Source: Aliisedimentitalea scapharcae
GTDB taxonomy: Bacteria; Pseudomonadota; Alphaproteobacteria; Rhodobacterales; Rhodobacteraceae
Reading direction: 5' to 3'
Assembly (NCBI RefSeq): GCF_045277565.1
Contig: NZ_CP123584.1
Coordinates: forward strand, 2,480,001 to 2,544,000
DNA: 64,000 nt
A program made the position numbers and the translations under genes. Positions within the stretch are counted from its first letter, which is position 1. Every line of letters starts with the position of its first letter. This document shows, piece after piece, positions 21,401-28,262 of the stretch. The notes below the pieces were generated by a model. It searched no databases and was not told the origin of the DNA. It saw only the letters and a program-made list of their open reading frames with translations.

Positions 21401-24400
21401 AAGCTGCCATGGGCACCCGCCGCGCCACTCTGCGGCACGAAGCTCGCCTGGCCCGCATCCGGGTCGGTCACGTCCAGCTTGCCGCCGGTGCTCTGAACCT
21501 TGTCCTCGGTCACCGCGCCAACCGCGGTGCCGGAGATCGCCGCCTTGTCATCGGTGCCGTTGATGGTGACGGTGATCTGTTTCGTCGTGCCGTCGAGGCT
21601 GGAGACGGTCAGCGTGTCGGTCAGCTGCTCGCCGGATTTCAGCGCCTGAACCGCCGGCTGGCCATTGTCGAGCGCATAGCTCCAGGTGCCGTCGGGCTGA
21701 ACGGTGAAGCTGCCATGGGCACCCGCCGCGCCACTCTGCGGCACGAAGCTCGCCTGGCCCGCATCCGGGTCGGTCACGTCCAGCTTGCCGCCGGTGCTCT
21801 GAACCTTGTCCTCGGTCACCGCGCCAACCGCGGTGCCGGAGATCGCCGCCTTGTCATCGGTGCCGTTGATGGTGACGGTGATCTGTTTCGTCGTGCCGTC
21901 GAGGCTGGAGACGGTCAGCGTGTCGGTCAGCTGCTCGCCGGATTTCAGCGCCTGAACCGCGGGCTGGCCATTGTCGAGCGCGTAGCTCCAGGTGCCATCG
22001 GGCTGGACAGTGAAGCTGCCATGGGCCCCCGCCGCGCCGGTCTGCGGCACGAACTGCGCCTGGCCCGCATCCGGGTCGGTCACATCCAGCTTGCCGCCGG
22101 TGCTCTGAACCTTGTCCTCGGTCACCGCGCCAACCGCGGTGCCGGAGATCGCCGCCTTGTCATCGGTGCCGTTGATGGTGACGGTGATCTGTTTCGTCGT
22201 GCCGTCGAGGCTGGAGACGGTCAGCGTGTCGGTCAGCTGCTCGCCGGATTTCAGCGCCTGAACCGCCGGCTGGCCATTGTCGAGCGCATAGCTCCAGGTG
22301 CCGTCGGGCTGAACGGTGAAGCTGCCATGGGCACCCGCCGCGCCACTCTGCGGCACGAAGCTCGCCTGGCCCGCATCCGGGTCGGTCACATCCAGCTTGC
22401 CGCCGGTGCTCTGAACCTTGTCCTCGGTCACCGCGCCAACCGCGGTGCCGGAGATCGCCGCCTTGTCATCGGTGCCGTTGATGGTGACGGTGATCTGTTT
22501 CGTCGTGCCGTCGAGGCTGGAGACGGTCAGCGTGTCGGTCAGCTGCTCGCCGGATTTCAGCGCCTGAACCGCCGGCTGGCCATTGTCGAGCGCATAGCTC
22601 CAGGTGCCGTCGGGCTGAACGGTGAAGCTGCCATGGGCACCCGCCGCGCCACTCTGCGGCACGAAGCTCGCCTGGCCCGCATCCGGGTCGGTCACGTCCA
22701 GCTTGCCGCCGGTGCTCTGAACCTTGTCCTCGGTCACCGCGCCAACCGCGGTGCCGGAGATCGCCGCCTTGTCATCGGTGCCGTTGATGGTGACGGTGAT
22801 CTGTTTCGTCGTGCCGTCGAGGCTGGAGACGGTCAGCGTGTCGGTCAGCTGCTCGCCGGATTTCAGCGCCTGAACCGCCGGCTGGCCATTGTCGAGCGCA
22901 TAGCTCCAGGTGCCGTCGGGCTGAACGGTGAAGCTGCCATGGGCACCCGCCGCGCCACTCTGCGGCACGAAGCTCGCCTGGCCCGCATCCGGGTCGGTCA
23001 CGTCCAGCTTGCCGCCGGTGCTCTGAACCTTGTCCTCGGTCACCGCGCCAACCGCGGTGCCGGAGATCGCCGCCTTGTCATCGGTGCCGTTGATGGTGAC
23101 GGTGATCTGTTTCGTCGTGCCGTCGAGGCTGGAGACGGTCAGCGTGTCGGTCAGCTGCTCGCCGGATTTCAGCGCCTGAACCGCCGGCTGGCCATTGTCG
23201 AGCGCATAGCTCCAGGTGCCGTCGGGCTGAACGGTGAAGCTGCCATGGGCACCCGCCGCGCCACTCTGCGGCACGAAGCTCGCCTGGCCCGCATCCGGGT
23301 CGGTCACGTCCAGCTTGCCGCCGGTGCTCTGAACCTTGTCCTCGGTCACCGCGCCAACCGCGGTGCCGGAGATCGCCGCCTTGTCATCGGTGCCGTTGAT
23401 GGTGACGGTGATCTGTTTCGTCGTGCCGTCGAGGCTGGAGACGGTCAGCGTGTCGGTCAGCTGCTCGCCGGATTTCAGCGCCTGAACCGCCGGCTGGCCA
23501 TTGTCGAGCGCATAGCTCCAGGTGCCGTCGGGCTGAACGGTGAAGCTGCCATGGGCACCCGCCGCGCCACTCTGCGGCACGAAGCTCGCCTGGCCCGCAT
23601 CCGGGTCGGTCACGTCCAGCTTGCCGCCGGTGCTCTGAACCTTGTCCTCGGTCACCGCGCCAACCGCGGTGCCGGAGATCGCCGCCTTGTCATCGGTGCC
23701 GTTGATGGTGACGGTGATCTGTTTCGTCGTGCCGTCGAGGCTGGAGACGGTCAGCGTGTCGGTCAGCTGCTCGCCGGATTTCAGCGCCTGAACCGCCGGC
23801 TGGCCATTGTCGAGCGCATAGCTCCAGGTGCCGTCGGGCTGAACGGTGAAGCTGCCATGGGCACCCGCCGCGCCACTCTGCGGCACGAAGCTCGCCTGGC
23901 CCGCATCCGGGTCGGTCACGTCCAGCTTGCCGCCGGTGCTCTGAACCTTGTCCTCGGTCACCGCGCCAACCGCGGTGCCGGAGATCGCCGCCTTGTCATC
24001 GGTGCCGTTGATGGTGACGGTGATCTGTTTCGTCGTGCCGTCGAGGCTGGAGACGGTCAGCGTGTCGGTCAGCTGCTCGCCGGATTTCAGCGCCTGAACC
24101 GCCGGCTGGCCATTGTCGAGCGCATAGCTCCAGGTGCCGTCGGGCTGAACGGTGAAGCTGCCATGGGCACCCGCCGCGCCACTCTGCGGCACGAAGCTCG
24201 CCTGGCCCGCATCCGGGTCGGTCACGTCCAGCTTGCCGCCGGTGCTCTGAACCTTGTCCTCGGTCACCGCGCCAACCGCGGTGCCGGAGATCGCCGCCTT
24301 GTCATCGGTGCCGTTGATGGTGACGGTGATCTGTTTCGTCGTGCCGTCGAGGCTGGAGACGGTCAGCGTGTCGGTCAGCTGCTCGCCGGATTTCAGCGCC

Positions 24401-26949
24401 TGAACCGCGGGCTGGCCATTGTCGAGCGCGTAGCTCCAGGTGCCATCGGGCTGGACAGTGAAGCTGCCATGGGCCCCCGCCGCGCCGGTCTGCGGCACGA
24501 ACTGCGCCTGGCCCGCATCCGGGTCGGTCACGTCCAGCTTGCCGCCGGTGCTCTGAACCTTGTCCTCGGTCACCGCGCCAACCGCGGTGCCGGAGATCGC
24601 CGCCTTGTCATCGGTGCCGTTGATGGTGACGGTGATCTGTTTCGTCGTGCCGTCGAGGCTGGAGACGGTCAGCGTGTCGGTCAGCTGCTCGCCGGATTTC
24701 AGCGCCTGAACCGCCGGCTGGCCATTGTCGAGCGCATAGCTCCAGGTGCCGTCGGGCTGAACGGTGAAGCTGCCATGGGCACCCGCCGCGCCACTCTGCG
24801 GCACGAAGCTCGCCTGGCCCGCATCCGGGTCGGTCACGTCCAGCTTGCCGCCGGTGCTCTGAACCTTGTCCTCGGTCACCGCGCCAACCGCGGTGCCGGA
24901 GATCGCCGCCTTGTCATCGGTGCCGTTGATGGTGACGGTGATCTGTTTCGTCGTGCCGTCGAGGCTGGAGACGGTCAGCGTGTCGGTCAGCTGCTCGCCG
25001 GATTTCAGCGCCTGAACCGCCGGCTGGCCATTGTCGAGCGCATAGCTCCAGGTGCCGTCGGGCTGAACGGTGAAGCTGCCATGGGCACCCGCCGCGCCAC
25101 TCTGCGGCACGAAGCTCGCCTGGCCCGCATCCGGGTCGGTCACGTCCAGCTTGCCGCCGGTGCTCTGAACCTTGTCCTCGGTCACCGCGCCAACCGCGGT
25201 GCCGGAGATCGCCGCCTTGTCATCGGTGCCGTTGATGGTGACGGTGATCTGTTTCGTCGTGCCGTCGAGGCTGGAGACGGTCAGCGTGTCGGTCAGCTGC
25301 TCGCCGGATTTCAGCGCCTGAACCGCCGGCTGGCCATTGTCGAGCGCATAGCTCCAGGTGCCGTCGGGCTGAACGGTGAAGCTGCCATGGGCACCCGCCG
25401 CGCCACTCTGCGGCACGAAGCTCGCCTGGCCCGCATCCGGGTCGGTCACGTCCAGCTTGCCGCCGGTGCTCTGAACCTTGTCCTCGGTCACCGCGCCAAC
25501 CGCGGTGCCGGAGATCGCCGCCTTGTCATCGGTGCCGTTGATGGTGACGGTGATCTGTTTCGTCGTGCCGTCGAGGCTGGAGACGGTCAGCGTGTCGGTC
25601 AGCTGCTCGCCGGATTTCAGCGCCTGAACCGCCGGCTGGCCATTGTCGAGCGCATAGCTCCAGGTGCCGTCGGGCTGAACGGTGAAGCTGCCATGGGCAC
25701 CCGCCGCGCCACTCTGCGGCACGAAGCTCGCCTGGCCCGCATCCGGGTCGGTCACGTCCAGCTTGCCGCCGGTGCTCTGCAGCTTGTCCTCGGTCACAGT
25801 GCCCTGTGAAGCCCCGGCAATGGTCGCCCGGTCATCTGTTCCAAATATATTCACAACCAGTTGATGGGACGTTCCATCGACACTGTGCACGGTGAAGGTT
25901 TCCTTCGCCACTTGTCCCGAAACGAGCGCCTGAACTGACGGAGCGTTGTTGTCGAGACCGTATTTCCAGTGCCCGGATGCATCGATTTGCAGACGGCCGA
26001 AGTTTCCTGTGAGCGAGGTTGCCTGAAAATTTGCTTCACCGGGATCCGGGTCGGTGATCGTCAATGCCCCGGACACTGTCAGGATCCGGTCTTCTGTTGT
26101 CGTTCCGGTATCTGTTCCGGCAATCCTGGCGGCGTCGGGCTGCGGCAGCACGTTGAACGGAATCTGCGCTTGTGACGAATGCCCATCGGGTTGAACAACG
26201 GTCGCTGTCAGATGTCCCGACCCGAACCAATCGGTGGGTGGAGTCATAGTCAGGTTGATCAGATCGGTGCCGGGAGAGAGAACCCACGTTCCGCCGGGCC
26301 CTTGATGGCCGTGGTTCATGCTCGTTCCGGGCGGCAAGCCACCAATTGTCAACGACAGACCATCCGGCTTGTTATTGCCGTTCACCACCGAAATCATTAC
26401 CGGTAACGGTTCGCCTTCCTTGCCGCCGGGAATGAGGCCTGCAATGGCAGGCCCATTAGGCTGACCGCCTGTAACGATGTGGTTTGGCGCATGTCCCGAC
26501 GTCGGGCTACCTGTAACCGGTGTAACAGGCGGGATGACTGCATGGCCAACGTTGTGACCGCTGCCCGTGCTGGGCAGAGCATGCGTAAAGGCTGGTTGGC
26601 CAGAGCCCAATAGTCCAGAATTAACCGGGGATAAAGGCAACAACCCAGAAGATTGCAGCCAATCCGACCCGGCCTCAGCGCCCGGGCGACCTGGTTCGGA
26701 ATGCAAATCGGAAACATCTGTGCCCATGTGACGCGCCAAAGCCGGCGCAGAAACCATCAACTGGCGATTGTTAGTGCTTCCGTCACCGTCCGGAACGTCG
26801 TCGGGGGAGGCATGAGAGCCTTCTGCAGGAACTTCCGGAAGCTCACTTGTATCCGTTACGACCCAGGCAAAGACCTCTTCGGACATCTCGTCTCGAGGGT
26901 CCGAGGTGGACCGGGACGATTGGAGTTTGCTCGGGTTTTGATCGGGCAT
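9496..26949 (-). CDS. Giant type I-secreted VCBS/cadherin-repeat adhesin
   Basis: About 5,817 residues from ATG 26949 (GAGGAG 8 bases upstream; a GTG at 26964 overlaps that ribosome site and is less likely). There is no Sec signal peptide. Layout: a polar Pro/Ser/Gly-rich head (1-~280), one divergent VCBS domain, 29 tandem 102-residue VCBS repeats (~375-3330; motifs TEDKVQSTGG, DPDAGQASF, DGTWSYALDN, ITVTINGTDD), then mixed VCBS and cadherin-like modules (NDAPVLSAATASATEDG; DPNYNGPVSLSYTVTDGHGG) to ~5480, and a His- and acid-rich tail (~5650-5817). Many Asp-rich loops would bind calcium. The gene lies 11 bases after the HlyD gene stop, so it is the likely substrate of the ABC/HlyD genes upstream. 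No RTX nonapeptides are visible. It probably works in surface adhesion or biofilm. Confidence 0.9.
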   Translation of the reverse strand: MPDQNPSKLQSSRSTSDPRDEMSEEVFAWVVTDTSELPEVPAEGSHASPDDVPDGDGSTNNRQLMVSAPALARHMGTDVSDLHSEPGRPGAEAGSDWLQSSGLLPLSPVNSGLLGSGQPAFTHALPSTGSGHNVGHAVIPPVTPVTGSPTSGHAPNHIVTGGQPNGPAIAGLIPGGKEGEPLPVMISVVNGNNKPDGLSLTIGGLPPGTSMNHGHQGPGGTWVLSPGTDLINLTMTPPTDWFGSGHLTATVVQPDGHSSQAQIPFNVLPQPDAARIAGTDTGTTTEDRILTVSGALTITDPDPGEANFQATSLTGNFGRLQIDASGHWKYGLDNNAPSVQALVSGQVAKETFTVHSVDGTSHQLVVNIFGTDDRATIAGASQGTVTEDKLQSTGGKLDVTDPDAGQASFVPQSGAAGAHGSFTVQPDGTWSYALDNGQPAVQALKSGEQLTDTLTVSSLDGTTKQITVTINGTDDKAAISGTAVGAVTEDKVQSTGGKLDVTDPDAGQASFVPQSGAAGAHGSFTVQPDGTWSYALDNGQPAVQALKSGEQLTDTLTVSSLDGTTKQITVTINGTDDKAAISGTAVGAVTEDKVQSTGGKLDVTDPDAGQASFVPQSGAAGAHGSFTVQPDGTWSYALDNGQPAVQALKSGEQLTDTLTVSSLDGTTKQITVTINGTDDKAAISGTAVGAVTEDKVQSTGGKLDVTDPDAGQASFVPQSGAAGAHGSFTVQPDGTWSYALDNGQPAVQALKSGEQLTDTLTVSSLDGTTKQITVTINGTDDKAAISGTAVGAVTEDKVQSTGGKLDVTDPDAGQAQFVPQTGAAGAHGSFTVQPDGTWSYALDNGQPAVQALKSGEQLTDTLTVSSLDGTTKQITVTINGTDDKAAISGTAVGAVTEDKVQSTGGKLDVTDPDAGQASFVPQSGAAGAHGSFTVQPDGTWSYALDNGQPAVQALKSGEQLTDTLTVSSLDGTTKQITVTINGTDDKAAISGTAVGAVTEDKVQSTGGKLDVTDPDAGQASFVPQSGAAGAHGSFTVQPDGTWSYALDNGQPAVQALKSGEQLTDTLTVSSLDGTTKQITVTINGTDDKAAISGTAVGAVTEDKVQSTGGKLDVTDPDAGQASFVPQSGAAGAHGSFTVQPDGTWSYALDNGQPAVQALKSGEQLTDTLTVSSLDGTTKQITVTINGTDDKAAISGTAVGAVTEDKVQSTGGKLDVTDPDAGQASFVPQSGAAGAHGSFTVQPDGTWSYALDNGQPAVQALKSGEQLTDTLTVSSLDGTTKQITVTINGTDDKAAISGTAVGAVTEDKVQSTGGKLDVTDPDAGQASFVPQSGAAGAHGSFTVQPDGTWSYALDNGQPAVQALKSGEQLTDTLTVSSLDGTTKQITVTINGTDDKAAISGTAVGAVTEDKVQSTGGKLDVTDPDAGQASFVPQSGAAGAHGSFTVQPDGTWSYALDNGQPAVQALKSGEQLTDTLTVSSLDGTTKQITVTINGTDDKAAISGTAVGAVTEDKVQSTGGKLDVTDPDAGQASFVPQSGAAGAHGSFTVQPDGTWSYALDNGQPAVQALKSGEQLTDTLTVSSLDGTTKQITVTINGTDDKAAISGTAVGAVTEDKVQSTGGKLDVTDPDAGQAQFVPQTGAAGAHGSFTVQPDGTWSYALDNGQPAVQALKSGEQLTDTLTVSSLDGTTKQITVTINGTDDKAAISGTAVGAVTEDKVQSTGGKLDVTDPDAGQASFVPQSGAAGAHGSFTVQPDGTWSYALDNGQPAVQALKSGEQLTDTLTVSSLDGTTKQITVTINGTDDKAAISGTAVGAVTEDKVQSTGGKLDVTDPDAGQASFVPQSGAAGAHGSFTVQPDGTWSYALDNGQPAVQALKSGEQLTDTLTVSSLDGTTKQITVTINGTDDKAAISGTAVGAVTEDKVQSTGGKLDVTDPDAGQAQFVPQTGAAGAHGSFTVQPDGTWSYALDNGQPAVQALKSGEQLTDTLTVSSLDGTTKQITVTINGTDDKAAISGTAVGAVTEDKVQSTGGKLDVTDPDAGQASFVPQSGAAGAHGSFTVQPDGTWSYALDNGQPAVQALKSGEQLTDTLTVSSLDGTTKQITVTINGTDDKAAISGTAVGAVTEDKVQSTGGKLDVTDPDAGQASFVPQSGAAGAHGSFTVQPDGTWSYALDNGQPAVQALKSGEQLTDTLTVSSLDGTTKQITVTINGTDDKAAISGTAVGAVTEDKVQSTGGKLDVTDPDAGQASFVPQSGAAGAHGSFTVQPDGTWSYALDNGQPAVQALKSGEQLTDTLTVSSLDGTTKQITVTINGTDDKAAISGTAVGAVTEDKVQSTGGKLDVTDPDAGQASFVPQSGAAGAHGSFTVQPDGTWSYALDNGQPAVQALKSGEQLTDTLTVSSLDGTTKQITVTINGTDDKAAISGTAVGAVTEDKVQSTGGKLDVTDPDAGQASFVPQSGAAGAHGSFTVQPDGTWSYALDNGQPAVQALKSGEQLTDTLTVSSLDGTTKQITVTINGTDDKAAISGTAVGAVTEDKVQSTGGKLDVTDPDAGQASFVPQSGAAGAHGSFTVQPDGTWSYALDNGQPAVQALKSGEQLTDTLTVSSLDGTTKQITVTINGTDDKAAISGTAVGAVTEDKVQSTGGKLDVTDPDAGQASFVPQSGAAGAHGSFTVQPDGTWSYALDNGQPAVQALKSGEQLTDTLTVSSLDGTTKQITVTINGTDDKAAISGTAVGAVTEDKVQSTGGKLDVTDPDAGQAQFVPQTGAAGAHGSFTVQPDGTWSYALDNGQPAVQALKSGEQLTDTLTVSSLDGTTKQITVTINGTDDKAAISGTAVGAVTEDKVQSTGGKLDVTDPDAGQASFVPQSGAAGAHGSFTVQPDGTWSYALDNGQPAVQALKSGEQLTDTLTVSSLDGTTKQITVTINGTDDKAAISGTAVGAVTEDKVQSTGGKLDVTDPDAGQASFVPQSGAAGAHGSFTVQPDGTWSYALDNGQPAVQALKSGEQLTDTLTVSSLDGTTKQITVTINGTDDKAAISGTAVGAVTEDKVQSTGGKLDVTDPDAGQASFVPQSGAAGAHGSFTVQPDGTWSYALDNGQPAVQALKSGEQLTDTLTVSSLDGTTKQITVTINGTDDKAAISGTAVGAVTEDKVQSTGGKLDVTDPDAGQASFVPQSGAAGAHGSFTVQPDGTWSYALDNGQPAVQALKSGEQLTDTLTVSSLDGTTKQITVTINGTDDKAAISGTAVGAVTEDKVQSTGGKLDVTDPDAGQASFVPQSGAAGAHGSFTVQPDGTWSYALDNGQPAVQALKTGDQITDTLTVSTVDGTTKQIQITIHGTNDAPVLSAATASATEDGSAVSGQMSATDVDTGDTLAYSLGQAAPAGFALNADGSWSFDPTDAAYQHLAAGATEQVTIPVTVTDGTDTDTQNLVITVTGTNDGPAVSGPVTLPGGTEDKAVQITATQLLEHATDVDTGDQLSVTGLTASHGVISGDAANGFTFTPDPNYNGPVALSYTVTDGHGGNTAQTANLTLGSVSDAAVITANVPQLKEDRDLTGFGSGAELGATGHFHVTDPDGPAQSQFVPHDVNGLLQGSFGGTLQIYADGKYYYHLPNISVDYLKDGESVQDRFTVDSVDGTTQEVVFTIHGTSDAPVIYSNRHYVFEDNHPLAGQVGKPLTDRISADDADKGDTAQLVFKPIAQVPGFSLKPDGSYTFDASNSAYQYLSEGQKHTVSIPFSVTDPDGHTSTGHLTIKVEGTNDVPSIDGSSVTTGTVTEDASSTRATGTMSASDVDAGSRLHWAAVGSTQGHYGSFAIDAHTGQWTYTLDNSLPATQQLSATDQPTESFRVAVIDEHGAQSQKTVVVTVSGTNDGPAVSGPVTLPGGTEDKAVQITAAQLLEHATDVDTGDQLSVTGLTASHGTISGDAANGFTFTPDPNYNGPVSLSYTVTDGHGGSVAQKATIALAARDDPAVVSGTDTGDLTEDKNVGPSSAHPISVGGTLSVSDPDGAASNHFSYSIWGEHAVSDPFGGSLHMDRYGNWHYAVDNSHAAVQRLAAGEEGHATYRVSTADGTTHQIQITIHGTNDAPVLSTATASATEDGSSVTGQMSATDVDTGDTLAYSLGQTAPAGFTLNADGSWSFDPTDGAYQHLAAGATQQLTIPVTVTDKTGATDTENLVITVTGTNDGPAVSGPVTLPGGTEDKAVQITAAQLLEHATDIDTGDTLSVAGLSASHGSISGDAAHGFTFTPDPNYNGPVSLSYQVTDGHGGTVSQTAALTLAATGDAAVIGGVDTGDVTEDVNVMGMQWLQTRGQLTIADPDTGEARFVMFPMRGSYPTSLGGNASLVIGPKGGWIYDGDNDDPRVQALGAGQTLVDTVTVRSADGTSHQIQITIHGTNDAPVLSAATASATEDGQSVTGQMSATDVDTGDTLSFAPANPVPGFTLGTDGSWSFDPTDAAYQHLAAGATQQVTVPVTVTDSAGATDTENLVITVTGSNDGPVVSGPVSLPGGTEDHSVQITAAQLLEHATDIDTGDTLSVAGLSASHGSISGDAAHGFTFTPDPNYNGPVSLSYQVTDGHGGTVSQTAALTLAATGDAAVIGGVDTGDVTEDVNVMGMQWLQTRGQLTIADPDTGEARFVMFPMRGSYPTSLGGNASLVIGPKGGWIYDGDNDDPRVQALGAGQTLVDTVTVRSADGTSHQIQITIHGTNDAPVLSAATASATEDGQSVTGQMSATDVDTGDTLSFAPANPVPGFTLGTDGSWSFDPTDAAYQHLAAGATQQVTVPVTVTDSAGATDTENLVITVTGSNDGPVVSGPVSLPGGTEDHSVQITAAQLLEHATDIDTGDTLSVAGLSASHGSISGDAAHGFTFTPDPNYNGPVSLSYQVTDGHGGTVSQTAALTLAATGDAAVIGGVDTGDVTEDVNVMGMQWLQTRGQLTIADPDTGEARFVMFPMRGSYPTSLGGNASLVIGPKGGWIYDGDNDDPRVQALGAGQTLVDTVTVRSADGTSHQIQITIHGTNDAPVLSAATASATEDGQSVTGQMSATDVDTGDTLSFAPANPVPGFTLGTDGSWSFDPTDAAYQHLAAGATQQVTVPVTVTDSAGATDTENLVITVTGSNDGPVVSGPVSLPGGTEDHSVQITAAQLLAQATDIDTGDQLAVTGLSASHGTITGDATTGYTFTPDANYNGPVQLSYSVTDGHGGSVAQTASLTLAAVGDAAVIGGVDTGSVTEDHKSGMQWLQTQGQLTVTDPDSGEAVFVGAPMRGSYPTSLGGNSFLTIDPQGHWFYDGDNNNPRIQALKDGDTLVDTVTVSTKDGTTHQIQITIHGTNDAPVLSAATASATEDGSAVSGKMSATDVDTGDSQQYSLGQAAPAGFALNADGSWTFDPTDAAYQHLAAGATQQVTVPVTVTDSAGATDTENLVITVTGSNDGPVVHAGDLGATQPGAGRSLSASDLLAAVHATDVDTSDQLSISNVQVDPQYGSFHQSGSNWIFTPAAGAGHTDVPVTISVTDGHANSSATATLDVTALAFVPPTATQVHGAGTTHLSGILTGSAGGWTIDNGGGQGVLSLQGQYGTLTIDPTTGHFEYHYRSQSGVIKQGGSAATSGHHTDTFHILQHGTHTSDADVEVNIDVQSTHGNSGHHVDSTTLLGINIVPVQPPRHDAPSDEGPVVEITLDADPQDLSADAPGSTDVIDASFAAGAGSADDFDVHHSKGFEASEEHSGQEVAPPHHSDPMNVYLNAVGANIDSDVLVEQEGAELANPYTVALGVDAVVPVDDPMVDPTTMDDTTHSEDWNSQTATGREEVDLPVDEPLVPLPEDDDPSTNSG
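11569..14367 (-). repeat. Three tandem 933-bp copies of a composite adhesin module
   Basis: The same sequence recurs every 933 bases (for example CTCAGTACCGCCGGGAAGG at 11581, 12514 and 13447). Each copy encodes 311 residues: one VCBS-like domain with MQWLQTRGQLTIADPD and two cadherin-like domains. Flanking copies on both sides are related but divergent, so a block of modules has been triplicated recently. Confidence 0.9.
16957..25830 (-). repeat. Array of 29 tandem 306-bp VCBS repeats
   Basis: The period is exactly 306 bases (102 codons). Units are nearly identical in DNA; only the first and last are clearly divergent. Four units carry a distinct variant (QAQFVPQTG instead of QASFVPQSG) with GAACTG marks at 24499, 22051, 21133 and 18685, which are 8, 3 and 8 units apart. 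Such identity implies recent expansion or homogenisation by recombination. Copy number in the real genome could differ from this assembly. Confidence 0.95.
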
Positions 26950-26960
26950 CGTGTCGCTCC

Positions 26961-28262
26961 TCACCTTTCGGTTAACGCAAGATCTAGATTGGTGTAGATG
27001 GGCTTCCAGACATATTGAAACACGGTCTTGGCGCCCGTTTTGATGTCAGCCTCGCCTGTCATTCCAGCGATCAATGTGAGTCCGTCTTCCGCGTCACGAA
27101 AATGGTCGCTGTCCAATTGCACCAGGACTTCATAGAATGCTGTCCCGCGCTCATCGACTTCTGTCGTCGGGGACACTTCCTCCACCGTGCCGGGGAGCGC
27201 GCCAAAACGACTGTAGTCGAAGCTGTCAATCTTCAGCCGAACGGGCTGTCCGACGGTAACGAATCCAACATCGCGCGGTGACAGACGACCGATGAAGCGA
27301 TAGCCGCCATCGGCAGGAACGATGGTGACGACCATTCCGCCGGGATCAATCACGTCACCGATGGTGTCGTCCGGAATGGATTGAATCACGCCGGAAATGG
27401 GCGAGCGGATTTCTGTCTCGGCAAGCCGGTTTTCCAATGCGGCGACTTCTGCTTGCAAAGCGTTCTTCTGGGAAGCCGCCTCAGAGATCCGGCTTCTGGC
27501 CTTGGCAAATTCATCCAGCTCTAGCTGTGTCAGGGTTGCCTGAAGTTCATCAACTTCAGCCTCTGCAATGGTGCGGCGTCCGGCGAGTTGGGCAAGGTCA
27601 AAACGGTACTGCGCTTCCAGCTCGCGAAGTTCTGCAAGCTTAGCCCGCGTGCTTAGGCCGCGATCCACCAGATCCTGTTGAACCCCGCGTTCTTCTTCCG
27701 CGACGGCAATCTGTTGGATGAGTTGAGGACGTTGTTCGTCGATGGCGACAATCTCGGCCTGTCTTTCCTGAATCTGCGTTCTTACCACTGAATTTTCGGC
27801 ACGAATGAATGCCCGCGTTGCCGCAAGCGCGGCCCTCTCACGTTCCACAAGATCATTGAAATCCTTAACGTAGGGCGAAAAGTCGGGTTCGCGTCCTTCT
27901 GCGAGTGCAAGGAGCCGTTCAATTTCAAGTGACAACCCTGCGATGCGCGCCTCGACTACTTCAAGCGCAGATAGGGCCTCGGTCTGGTCCAGAAGCGCCA
28001 CGATTTCACCCGCTTCAACTACCTGACCGCGCGAAACGCGCAGTTCTGCCAACTGTCCGCCGTGCCTGCTTTCGACACGTTTGACCTGTTCGATAGGTTC
28101 GATTTCTCCGCGGGCCTTGGAAATTTCATCCACCGGTGTATAGACCATCCAGAGCACTAGGGTGCCCATTCCGAGCAGGATGACAAATGCCGCCCGACGC
28201 ATCCACACGAAAGTTGACGTGTCGGTTAGCTCGAGTGGTTGATCGCTACGAAGTTTACTCAT
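26961..28262 (-). CDS. HlyD-family periplasmic adaptor of type I secretion
   Basis: About 433 residues from ATG 28262, which overlaps the end of the upstream ABC gene by 8 bases. It has one N-terminal membrane helix (about 24-42), a biotinyl-lipoyl half (SRHGGQLAEL then GEIVALLDQTEA), a long coiled-coil hairpin (about 120-280; rich in Leu, Glu and Arg), the second lipoyl half (ETEIRSPISGVIQS), and a C-terminal beta-barrel (GQPVRLKIDSFDYSRFG then LTLIAGMTGEADI). This is the HlyD/PrtE/LapC membrane fusion protein that links the ABC exporter to a TolC-type outer-membrane channel. No tolC homologue is in the window. The substrate gene follows directly. Confidence 0.9.
   Translation of the reverse strand: MSKLRSDQPLELTDTSTFVWMRRAAFVILLGMGTLVLWMVYTPVDEISKARGEIEPIEQVKRVESRHGGQLAELRVSRGQVVEAGEIVALLDQTEALSALEVVEARIAGLSLEIERLLALAEGREPDFSPYVKDFNDLVERERAALAATRAFIRAENSVVRTQIQERQAEIVAIDEQRPQLIQQIAVAEEERGVQQDLVDRGLSTRAKLAELRELEAQYRFDLAQLAGRRTIAEAEVDELQATLTQLELDEFAKARSRISEAASQKNALQAEVAALENRLAETEIRSPISGVIQSIPDDTIGDVIDPGGMVVTIVPADGGYRFIGRLSPRDVGFVTVGQPVRLKIDSFDYSRFGALPGTVEEVSPTTEVDERGTAFYEVLVQLDSDHFRDAEDGLTLIAGMTGEADIKTGAKTVFQYVWKPIYTNLDLALTER

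Noticed and set aside
17125..25809. A plus-strand open frame of about 2,894 codons, opposite the adhesin array
   Set aside because: The repeat period (306) is divisible by three and the units are nearly identical, so any antisense frame without a stop in one unit stays open through all units. It has no start signal or recognisable fold, and the opposite strand shows clear VCBS domains in an operon.
16957..25830. Possible CRISPR array because of regular repeats
   Set aside because: Units are 306 bases with no short repeat/variable spacer structure, lie inside one coding frame, and no cas genes are present.
9496..26949. Calling the giant protein an RTX toxin
   Set aside because: No glycine-rich nonapeptide repeats are visible and no acyltransferase or toxin domain is seen. 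VCBS and cadherin-like repeats point to an adhesin.
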